In this document: piece after piece, positions 1 to 6,883 of the stretch
How positions within the stretch are numbered: the stretch's first letter is position 1
How the letters are laid out: the number at the start of each line of letters is the position of its first letter
Origin: Pseudotabrizicola sediminis
GTDB taxonomy: Bacteria > Pseudomonadota > Alphaproteobacteria > Rhodobacterales > Rhodobacteraceae
Direction of reading: 5' to 3'
Assembly: GCF_004745575.1 (NCBI RefSeq)
Contig: NZ_RPEM01000008.1
Coordinates: 124,329 to 188,328, forward strand
Length of the DNA: 64,000 bases
The notes under the pieces: generated by a model
Told to the model about the DNA's origin: nothing
Database searches by the model: none
Seen by the model: only the letters and a program-made list of their open reading frames with translations
Position numbers and translations under genes: made by a program

Positions 1-1146
1 CGAAACCCACATGGTCCAATCAGGAGACGGGGCCGCCATGCTGTCGGCATCGTAAAGCGTTGCCGCCCCACTTGTCGGGTCCAGGCCGTATTTCCCGGTA
101 TAGGCCGTGTTGATCTTTTCACGCACAAGCCCGACCGGAACCCCGTCGTTGCGCAAGGGTTTGGGTGTGGAATATGACGTGCGGCCGCTGCGCAGGAACG
201 CATCAAGAAAGTCATCCGTTGCCTGTATCCCCATCGGGGCCACACCCGTCGACACCTGGCCCGACAGTTGTGAAAGGCTGATGGCCAGTTCTGCGGGAGT
301 TTGTGTTACCCCAAGGATTAAAAACCCGAGCGGCAGGGTGCCGCCCCCTGCGACAAACTTTCGCAGACCATCAAACACTGCCCTCTCATTGCCGGTCAAT
401 GTGGAATCGGTGATCACGTCATTGAACACCGGCGCAGCAAGGGTACAAATCCGGATCGTGTTGGTGTCCAGCGTAACTGACCCGTTGCGGGCAAAAACAG
501 CGCCGCAATTGACCGACGCCGATGTGTTCATCGTAATGCTTGTCAGGGCGACGATCTGACCCTCAAGCACCGACGACGTATGCAGCGTTGCCGAACTGCC
601 CACCCGGTAGAATACATTGCCCCCTTGGGCCCCTTTCACAAGCTGCACGCTTGACTCGCTTTCGGTGATCAACGTCGACCCGATGTTGAAGATGAAAACG
701 GTGTCCGGGTTGCCGCCTCCGTCCAGTGTCAGCGTCTGACCGGTCGCAATGCTTGCGGAACCGTCAAAATTATAGACGCCTCCCATCAAGATCATTCCGC
801 CCAGATCCTTTCCAGTCAGATCACCGCCGCTTGACGTTGGGCGGCCGGCCAGGACCGCGTATAGGGTTGTTAGGTCGTTCTGAACCCTTATGGCCACCGG
901 ATCGGCAAGATGCGTTGATCCTGTATGGGTGACGCTGCCATCCCCGGTATAGGCTGTGCCCGGACTTATGGCGATGTTCCCCACGATGGTTGTCGGACCG
1001 GTGTTGGTCACCGTCTGACCGGCAATAACACCGAAACTTTGCAGGTCCTGGGCTTTGCCCTGGGTGCTAGAGAAGACACCCAAGGGAATCGCCACAAAAA
1101 AAGTGCAGACGGTTGAGATAAAAATTTTGGCCACTTTGCTACCCAC
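1..1146 (-). CDS. DUF3494 (ice-binding-like) autotransporter, partial (C-terminus beyond the left edge)
   Basis: An open frame of 382 codons runs off the left edge. From a GTG at 1146 it begins with a basic, hydrophobic signal-peptide-like stretch ending near ..GKA/QD. It then shows the DUF3494 fold pattern: VTNTGPTTIVGNIAISPGTA, then a DLTGKDLGG..GGVYNF turn, then TLDGGGNPDTVFIFNIGSTL and the late ALTSITMNT..VFARNGSVTLDTNTI strand. After about residue 230 the sequence changes to a region typical of the linker before an autotransporter beta-barrel (LSQLSGQVSTGVAPMGIQAT, DDFLDAFL). Proteins of this domain family include ice-binding adhesins. A surface-displayed passenger is inferred, because the barrel itself is not in the window. 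No clear ribosome-binding site supports the GTG; a second GTG at 1134 is possible. The gene is visibly less GC-rich than the rest of the window. Confidence 0.8.
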   Translation of the reverse strand, partial: MGSKVAKIFISTVCTFFVAIPLGVFSSTQGKAQDLQSFGVIAGQTVTNTGPTTIVGNIAISPGTAYTGDGSVTHTGSTHLADPVAIRVQNDLTTLYAVLAGRPTSSGGDLTGKDLGGMILMGGVYNFDGSASIATGQTLTLDGGGNPDTVFIFNIGSTLITESESSVQLVKGAQGGNVFYRVGSSATLHTSSVLEGQIVALTSITMNTSASVNCGAVFARNGSVTLDTNTIRICTLAAPVFNDVITDSTLTGNERAVFDGLRKFVAGGGTLPLGFLILGVTQTPAELAISLSQLSGQVSTGVAPMGIQATDDFLDAFLRSGRTSYSTPKPLRNDGVPVGLVREKINTAYTGKYGLDPTSGAATLYDADSMAAPSPDWTMWVS

Positions 1147-1851
1147 TTGTCAGGATGATCATAATTATCACATGCGCTTCGGCAAAGAATATTGCGCCGA
1201 ACATTTAGGAGGCTGCCAAAACGACACAGCTGTCAATACCATGCGCACAATTAATTCTGAGCTTTTAGGTGACGCAAAGGTAATGCACGTTTCTTTAGAA
1301 AGATGGTCGTTGACGCCTCGGTGGTAAAGCCATCCCCTGATAGCAAAAGATGTGCCACGACACATTGTTGATTTGTTTCCGTACCAGAAACTTCCGAGCG
1401 TGACCGTTTGATCAGCCATTCCGTTGAAATTGCTTAAATAAAGTAAGGTCTATCCGAAAATTTGTGTCGCACGCCCGCTTCCATTTCCGTCTGCGTGCCG
1501 TTTAGTTTTGAGCCGGGATGCGACAGTAGATTTACCCACCGTTATATTTGACCTATGGCAGGGATTTACACGAAGAAACCCGACAAAAATTGCATGGGGC
1601 ACCGTGAAAAAATCGACAATGACCCTGCATTTGCGTCCTTTGATGATCGATAGGTCTGGCAAAAATGCATCTCGGCCAACAGTAACCAAAACGTGAAAAT
1701 CCATGCTGTGTGAATCAACGCTGACTATTTTAATCTTCTTCACGGCAGCGTCATTTTGGCGGATGATTCAATGTGCAATTATTTGGTGAAATTATCCTTC
1801 GACCCAGCACACCCTTATTGCCGAACCAGCCGTTCAATGGGCAGACGCATG
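1147..1851. other. AT-richer stretch without a convincing gene
   Basis: About 700 bases lie between the start of the DUF3494 gene and the terminator of the SH3/DUF1236 gene. They are clearly more AT-rich than the window average. Short open frames occur (for example minus strand 1450-1743, 97 codons from GTG), but none has a good ribosome-binding site or a recognisable motif. The stretch should contain the promoter of the DUF3494 gene. It may also hold decayed sequence from an acquired segment. No RNA gene or repeat was seen. Confidence 0.5.
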
Positions 1852-1880
1852 AAAAAGGCGGCCCCTGTCCGGGACCGCCT
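1852..1880 (-). terminator. Rho-independent terminator of the SH3/DUF1236 gene
   Basis: On the minus strand AGGCGGTCCC pairs with GGGGCCGCCT (10 pairs, one a G-T wobble) around the loop GGACA, directly followed by a run of T. It lies about 25 bases after the stop codon of the minus-strand gene ending at 1904. Confidence 0.85.
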
Positions 1881-1903
1881 GATCTTTTGACCTGCGCGCG
1901 TTC

Positions 1904-2554
1904 TTAGCGAACGATATAAACGATCTGACGCTTCTCGCGCTCGACAATCACCGGAACGCCATTGACGTAGGCGTAGGAGTATTCGCTGTCCGGCACTTCT
2001 ACCAAAGTAACCGTTTCGGGAATGCCCGCGCCGACCACAACTTCGCCTTCAAGGTAGATCGGCTCGACCGGATTTCCGGTGACATAAGTTGTGACGGTGG
2101 TGTCCGGTGCGGCTGCTGCACCCAGACCTCCGCCCAGCATCACCCCAACGAGGGCACCCACGGGTCCGGCGACCATAGCACCGGCGATGGCACCGGTTGC
2201 GCCGCCAACGGCAGCGCCTTCGGCCGAATTGTCTTCATAGGTAACGGTACCGACAGCGACCTGTTCCCGATTGGTATAGACCACAACCGGGGTATTATCG
2301 ACCATGGCGGTCAGGTAATCGCCCGACGCCCACCCTTCAGTGCCTTCAAACGAAACCTTGCACCAGTTCGCGCTGTCGAGGCAGCCATCAACGGCAACAA
2401 CGCCGTTTGCGGGGATCACACCAATGATCTGGTGCACAGGTCCGGGACCGGCACGCAGGTTCAGATCGGTCCAGGCAGTGGCCTCGGTGGCCGCGTAAGC
2501 GGACGTAGAAAACAGTGTTGCAGCTGTGGCGATCAAAAGAGATTTGGTAAACAT
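1904..2554 (-). CDS. SH3b and DUF1236 domain envelope protein
   Basis: The 216-aa product has a signal peptide (residues 1-21, cleavage after SAYA). A bacterial SH3 domain follows (about 22-85, with NLRAGPGPVHQIIG and W..V...G..GWASGDYL). Then come a glycine/alanine zipper that could insert in or line a membrane (about 112-150) and a C-terminal DUF1236 segment (VVVGAGIPETVTLVEVPD .. YAYVNGVPVIVE). This combination is common in alphaproteobacterial periplasmic or outer-membrane proteins of unknown function, where SH3b modules usually bind peptidoglycan. It is a single gene with its own terminator. An AAGGAT at about -14 lies inside a small inverted repeat (TAATCC/GGATTA, 2560-2574) just before the ATG. 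Confidence 0.85.
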   Translation of the reverse strand: MFTKSLLIATAATLFSTSAYAATEATAWTDLNLRAGPGPVHQIIGVIPANGVVAVDGCLDSANWCKVSFEGTEGWASGDYLTAMVDNTPVVVYTNREQVAVGTVTYEDNSAEGAAVGGATGAIAGAMVAGPVGALVGVMLGGGLGAAAAPDTTVTTYVTGNPVEPIYLEGEVVVGAGIPETVTLVEVPDSEYSYAYVNGVPVIVEREKRQIVYIVR

Positions 2555-2902
2555 TAAGGTAATCCTTGGGATTATGCAGGGCTTTCAGACACGTTGTGCA
2601 TCCTCGCCGTTGCTGGCAGATCAACGCGCGCCGTTGCATTCCGGTTCCCACCTTTCGCCCAAGGTAATCCGTTCGTGCTGGGGCGGTTTTATGGGACTGA
2701 CAGGCGGTCTGCAAAGTCTTGTACCAAGAGACTGAGGGACCGTGGCGTCATGTACGAACGGGCGGTTGAGTGGCGTTTGTTCGATTGCCTTTGTGCCCCC
2801 AAGCCGTTCAGCACGGCCCTTCCGTGACAGTGTCATCCTGCATCGAGGGCAGGCGTTTATCACGATGCATCCGGACCGGCGGAGCGCTGCGCTGCCCCGG
2901 GC
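2555..2902. other. Intergenic stretch between the SH3/DUF1236 gene and hmuV
   Basis: Roughly 350 bases. It should hold the promoter of the minus-strand SH3/DUF1236 gene and the 3' end of the hmuSTUV transcript. No protein motif, RNA gene or strong T-tailed hairpin was seen. Confidence 0.5.
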
Positions 2903-3685
2903 CTAAGCCGCACCTGCCGCCTGCGGCAGCGAGAACCAGCCACCCTGCGGCGGCAGGCGCCCGACCCGCAACGGGCAGCCATAGGCGCGTTCCAGCGCGG
3001 CATCCGTCAGAACCCCGGCCACCCCGCCCTGCCCGGTCAGCCGCCCCTGATCCATCAGCCAGACGCGGTCGGCGGCCATGGCCGTCAGGTTGAGGTCATG
3101 CAGAACCGCCACCACGCCGCCACCACGCCGGGCAAAGTCGCGCATCTGGCGCACCACCCCCAACTGATGCGCGATGTCCAGACTGGCCACCGGTTCATCC
3201 AGAAACAGCCAGCGCGGCACGCCATCCACCACCGGCTCCCAGACCTGCACCAGCACGCGGGCCAGTTGCACGCGCGCCTGCTGGCCGCCCGACAGCTCCT
3301 GATACAGCCGGGTGGAAAGACCGGCCATATCAACCGCGGCAAGCGCGCGCGGCACCAGATCCGGCCGCCCGGCATGGGGGGCGGCGGTCAGGCCAAGCCG
3401 CACAACCTCGGCCACGGTAAAGGGAAAGGCCAAAACGGACGCCTGTGGCAGCACGCCGCGCAGGGCGGCCAGTTCCCACGGACGCAGGCGCGCGCAGTCC
3501 TGCCCGTTAAGGTGGACCTGCCCGGCAAAGGGCACATCGCCGGTCAGCGCGCGCAGCAGCGTGGTCTTGCCAGACCCGTTCGGCCCGACGATCACCGTCA
3601 CCTCGCCCGGCTGCGCCTCTGCGGTAATGCCGTGCAGGACCAGCGTTTTGCCCAGCGACACCCGGATATCTTTTGCACTCAGCAT
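2903..3685 (-). CDS. hmuV: Haemin ABC importer, ATP-binding protein HmuV
   Basis: The 260-aa ABC ATPase powers haem import across the inner membrane. Visible motifs are Walker A GPNGSGKT (34-41), ABC signature LSGGQ (131-135) and Walker B WLFLDEP (159-165), followed by the H-loop in VLHDLNL. The DVPFAG and ALERAYGCPL features fit the FecE/HmuV family. It is last in the hmuS-hmuT-hmuU-hmuV operon, with its ATG immediately before the hmuU stop codon on this strand. The assignment to haem rather than siderophore rests on the neighbouring hmuS and hemP. Confidence 0.93.
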   Translation of the reverse strand: MLSAKDIRVSLGKTLVLHGITAEAQPGEVTVIVGPNGSGKTTLLRALTGDVPFAGQVHLNGQDCARLRPWELAALRGVLPQASVLAFPFTVAEVVRLGLTAAPHAGRPDLVPRALAAVDMAGLSTRLYQELSGGQQARVQLARVLVQVWEPVVDGVPRWLFLDEPVASLDIAHQLGVVRQMRDFARRGGGVVAVLHDLNLTAMAADRVWLMDQGRLTGQGGVAGVLTDAALERAYGCPLRVGRLPPQGGWFSLPQAAGAA

Positions 3686-4750
3686 CTACAGATCCACCAT
3701 CCCGCGACGGCGCAGCAAAATCCACAGGAACACCGGCGCGCCAAGCGTGGCGGTGACGATGCCGATCGGCAGCTCTGCAGGCGCAATGATGCTGCGCGTG
3801 ATCAGGTCGGCCAGCAGCAGCAACACCGCCCCGGCCAGTCCCGCGTTGATCAGCAAGAACCGATGGTCCGGCCCGGTCGCCAGCCGCAACAGATGCGGCA
3901 CCACGATACCGATGAACCCGATGCCACCCGACACGGCCACCGCCGCCCCGGTCGCGGCGGCCACGGTCAGGATTGCCACCGCCTTGACGCGCTGCACCGG
4001 CAGGCCAATGTGATGCGCCGCCGCCTCTCCCAGAGCCAATCCGTTCAACCCGCGCGCCAGAAAGGGTGCCGCGACCAGCGCCAGTGCCATCACCGGGCCA
4101 GCAGCCAGCAGCTTGGGCCAGCTTGCGCCGCCAAGGCTGCCCAGCCCCCAGAACGTCAGATCGCGCAACTGCCGGTCATCGGCGATATAGACCAGCACCC
4201 CGGTCGCCGCCCCGGCCAATGCGCCCAAGGCAATGCCCGCCAGCAGCATGGTCGCCACCGACGTGCGCCCCGACCGCGTGGCCACGCGGTACAGCAGCAG
4301 GGTCGACACCCAGCCGCCAAGGAAGGCCGCCACCGGCACCAGATGATAGCCGACTGCCTGCGTGACCCAGACGGGTGCAAGACCGCCCAGCACGATGGCC
4401 ACCACCGCGCCCAGCCCCGCCCCGGCCCCCACGCCCACCAGCCCGGGGTCGGCGAGGGGGTTGCGGAACAGTCCCTGCATCACCGCCCCCGCCACCGCCA
4501 GTGACGCGCCGACCAGCACGCCGGTCAGCATCCGGGGCAGCCGGATTTCCCACAGGATCAGCCGGTCCCGCGCGGCCATCTGCTCCCCCGTGGCCAGCGA
4601 TTGGATGACCGACCCCAGCGACACGCCCGAAGCCCCATGCGACAGACTCAGCCCCGCCGTCAGCACCAAAGCCACCGACAGCGCGATCATCGCCACCCGC
4701 GCCTGTGCGTCGCGGTCCCCCAAGGGGTACCCGGCATCCAGCGCCACCAT
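3686..4750 (-). CDS. hmuU: Haemin ABC importer, permease HmuU
   Basis: The 354-aa polytopic membrane protein belongs to the FecCD/BtuC permease family. Family features include RLPRMLTGVLVGASLAVAGA near residues 50-70, the glycine-rich LADPGLVGVGAGAGLGAV segment, and the conserved end GGIGFIGIVVPHLLRL..GPDHR (about 270-300), which is part of the coupling helix that contacts the ATPase. Its ATG overlaps the hmuT stop by one base, indicating translational coupling. It would form the inner-membrane channel with HmuV and accept haem from HmuT. Confidence 0.93.
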   Translation of the reverse strand: MVALDAGYPLGDRDAQARVAMIALSVALVLTAGLSLSHGASGVSLGSVIQSLATGEQMAARDRLILWEIRLPRMLTGVLVGASLAVAGAVMQGLFRNPLADPGLVGVGAGAGLGAVVAIVLGGLAPVWVTQAVGYHLVPVAAFLGGWVSTLLLYRVATRSGRTSVATMLLAGIALGALAGAATGVLVYIADDRQLRDLTFWGLGSLGGASWPKLLAAGPVMALALVAAPFLARGLNGLALGEAAAHHIGLPVQRVKAVAILTVAAATGAAVAVSGGIGFIGIVVPHLLRLATGPDHRFLLINAGLAGAVLLLLADLITRSIIAPAELPIGIVTATLGAPVFLWILLRRRGMVDL

Positions 4751-5640
4751 CAGCCGCGCCCCGCCGCGATGACGGCTTGCAGTGCCGTGTTCAGCTCAAG
4801 TGCCGCCTCGCCGGTGCGCGGGCCAAAGCCCAGCAGATAAAGTCCATCCATCCGGACAACTTGTGCCGCCTCTCCGGCCGGAGTCAGCGCAAGCGCCGGA
4901 TGCGCCACCAGATCGGCCACCTCCAGCGCCAGATCGCCGCCACGGTCCATGGCAAGGATCACATCGGGCGCTGCCGCGATGATCGCCTCGTCGGTCAGGA
5001 GCTTGTAGCCGGAAATCCCATCAACCGCATTGACGCCACCCGCCAGCGCGATCATCGCCGCCGCCGAGGTGTCCGTACCAGCAGCCATGATCCGCCCGCC
5101 CTGCATCGACAGGACGAACATCACGCGCGGGTGCGACGGCAAAGCCGCCGCTGCCGCTGCGGCGCGGTCCAGATCGGCTTGTGTCCTGGCCGCCAGATCC
5201 TCGCCCGCTTGGCGCACGCCCAAGGATTCGGCGGTCACCCGGATCTTGGCCAGCACATCCGCCGGCGTCTGCGCCTCTGGCAGGGTCACCAGCGGCACCT
5301 CGGCCCGGGTCAGCAGTTCGATGGTTTCGGGCGGGCCGGCATCATGCTCGGCCAGAATCAGATCCGGCTCCATCGCGATCAGGTTTTCTGGTGAAAGCCG
5401 CCGCACATAGCCGATATCGGGCAACGCCAAAACCGCCTCTGGAAAGCTCGACGTGGTGTCGCGCGCGATCAGGCGGTCGCCCTGCTCCAGCGCAAACACG
5501 ATTTCCGCCGCAGACCCGCCGGCTGCGATCACCCGGCGCGGGCCTTCCTCGGCGCGGGCCGTCGACACCGCCAGCACCAAGATCAGCGCGGTCAGCCCGG
5601 CATGAACGCCGCCGACCGTCATGAACCGCGCACGCCTCAT
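4750..5640 (-). CDS. hmuT: Periplasmic haemin-binding protein HmuT
   Basis: The 296-aa product has a signal peptide (about residues 1-30, ending TARA/EEG). The body is a type III (BtuF/FepB-like) periplasmic binding domain: RRVIAAGGSAAEIVFALEQG, then IGYVRRLSPENLIAMEPDLI, then the later lobe with MAAGTDTSAAAMIALAGGVN and LLTDEAIIAAAPDVIL. It carries haem from the outer-membrane receptor to HmuU. The ATG lies in an ATGA overlap with hmuS. The Tyr in GYVRR lies where haem ligands occur in homologues, but the ligand is not proven here. Confidence 0.92.
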   Translation of the reverse strand: MRRARFMTVGGVHAGLTALILVLAVSTARAEEGPRRVIAAGGSAAEIVFALEQGDRLIARDTTSSFPEAVLALPDIGYVRRLSPENLIAMEPDLILAEHDAGPPETIELLTRAEVPLVTLPEAQTPADVLAKIRVTAESLGVRQAGEDLAARTQADLDRAAAAAAALPSHPRVMFVLSMQGGRIMAAGTDTSAAAMIALAGGVNAVDGISGYKLLTDEAIIAAAPDVILAMDRGGDLALEVADLVAHPALALTPAGEAAQVVRMDGLYLLGFGPRTGEAALELNTALQAVIAAGRG

Positions 5641-6686
5641 GCCGCCACCTCTGCCGCCAGACCCTGCGCCATCCGGTCCCAGCCGGATGTATCGGTATCG
5701 GCCTCGGCCCGCTTGCCGAACATCTGCAGGATCAGCTGCCCCTTGGCATCAAACGCCTCCACCGATATGGCGGGCCCGCGTTTGGTGGGTTTGGACACCA
5801 GCCAGACCTCGGCAATGTGGTCGGCGCGCAGGTGCAGGTTGAAGCGCGGGTCCAGCACGTTCTGCCACGGACCCATCGGCTCGATGCGCTTTACCGGGCC
5901 GGAGTGGATCTGGATACAGCCGTCATTGCCAACAAAGATCATGATCTTCAGAGCCTCTTCCGCCGACCGTTCCAGCGCCCATGACACCGCCTGCACCGGC
6001 AGTTGCCGGGCGAACGCGGTGCCAACGGCGCGGTTGGCCCCCAAGCGGTTCATCTTGAGCTTGCGGACCATGGCCAGAAACTGATGCGTGTCGGTCAGCT
6101 GCGCCCATTCGCTGCGCAGCGCGTCGATCCGGTCTTCGGCAATGCGGGCGCCTTCCGGTGCGGCACGCGCGACCATCTCGAACGGCGCATCAAGCGGCAG
6201 GGCCAGATCGGCCACCACGGCGTCAAAGGCGGCGATGTCAGAGTCGGGCCCCAGATGCACCTTGTGCACCGCATCGCCCGCCGCGTCGAACACCTGCAGG
6301 CTGCGCTTTACCCCCTGATCCGTCTCGCGCCGGATGGCAAAGCCGTGCACCCAATGGCGTGGAAAGATCCGCAGGTCGATCTCGTCGCCCAACACCATTG
6401 AGGCATGCGCACCGGAGTGGAAATTCTTGTAGACCCCGCGCCGTTCATGCACCGCACTTTCGTTGCGGGTCAGCGCCATCACATCGCCCATCTGGCCGAC
6501 ATGCGGCAACAGGCGGGCCGGGTCGGCAATGATCCGGGTGGCGGCAGCACCGGCTTCGGCGGCGACCAGTTGCGCCTCTGACAGGCCGATGGCGGCGGCA
6601 AGATCGCGCTCGCGCAATTTGGGATGTTGGGTGCGGGCATGGGTGATCTGTTCGATCACATCGGGGGAAAGCAGCATCGGGGTCAT
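5637..6686 (-). CDS. hmuS: Cytosolic haem-handling protein HmuS (HemS/ChuX family)
   Basis: The 349-aa protein contains two tandem HemS-type repeats (about residues 20-170 and 200-345), recognisable from MALTRNESAVHERRGVYKNF and the matching EIDLRIFPRHWVHGFA / DPRFNLHLRADHIAEVWLV strands. The family binds haem that enters the cytosol and passes it to, or acts as, a haem-degrading activity. It is first in the hmuSTUV operon, transcribed away from the receptor gene. The ATG at 6686 has little room for its AAGG; the ATG at 6677 (MLLSPDV) has AAGGATGA at better spacing and may be the true start. Confidence 0.92.
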   Translation of the reverse strand: MTPMLLSPDVIEQITHARTQHPKLRERDLAAAIGLSEAQLVAAEAGAAATRIIADPARLLPHVGQMGDVMALTRNESAVHERRGVYKNFHSGAHASMVLGDEIDLRIFPRHWVHGFAIRRETDQGVKRSLQVFDAAGDAVHKVHLGPDSDIAAFDAVVADLALPLDAPFEMVARAAPEGARIAEDRIDALRSEWAQLTDTHQFLAMVRKLKMNRLGANRAVGTAFARQLPVQAVSWALERSAEEALKIMIFVGNDGCIQIHSGPVKRIEPMGPWQNVLDPRFNLHLRADHIAEVWLVSKPTKRGPAISVEAFDAKGQLILQMFGKRAEADTDTSGWDRMAQGLAAEVAA

Positions 6687-6768
6687 CCTTGGACATGGGG
6701 CTTTGACACGGGGGCAGTCGCATGTCTGGCGGGGGCGGACCCCACGGCTGGATGGCGCGGCGCAATAC

Positions 6769-6803
6769 TTGACGAATTTACTCGGGCAATTTAGAAGCCG
6801 AGT
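6769..6803 (+). promoter_or_regulatory. Candidate hmuR promoter with overlapping dyad
   Basis: TTGACG (6769-6774) and TAGAAG (6792-6797) are 17 bases apart and form a plausible sigma-70 promoter for the receptor gene. A perfect 6-base inverted repeat ACTCGG-N12-CCGAGT (6780-6803) lies over the -10 region. The run TGA-N9-TCG (6770-6784) is one base from the TGA-N9-TCA form of iron-responsive sites. The divergent hmuS promoter must lie in the same 200-base gap. Confidence 0.5.
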
Positions 6804-6883
6804 CGAACGGGGTCAAGAGCGATCCCGCAGGGTGCCAGCGTTCCGCCAGCCGACCATAACCGTCGTGACCAAGGGGACACTGA

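Noticed and set aside
1450-1743. A 97-codon minus-strand frame in the AT-rich gap
   Set aside because: GTG start without a ribosome-binding site, no recognisable motif and no link to neighbours. Kept only as a remark in the intergenic entry.
3098-4504. A 468-codon open frame on the plus strand opposite hmuU/hmuV
   Set aside because: It is antisense to well-recognised genes. Its translation is Arg/Gln/His/Pro-rich low-complexity sequence typical of the reverse frame of GC-rich coding DNA, and it has no domain or ribosome-binding site.
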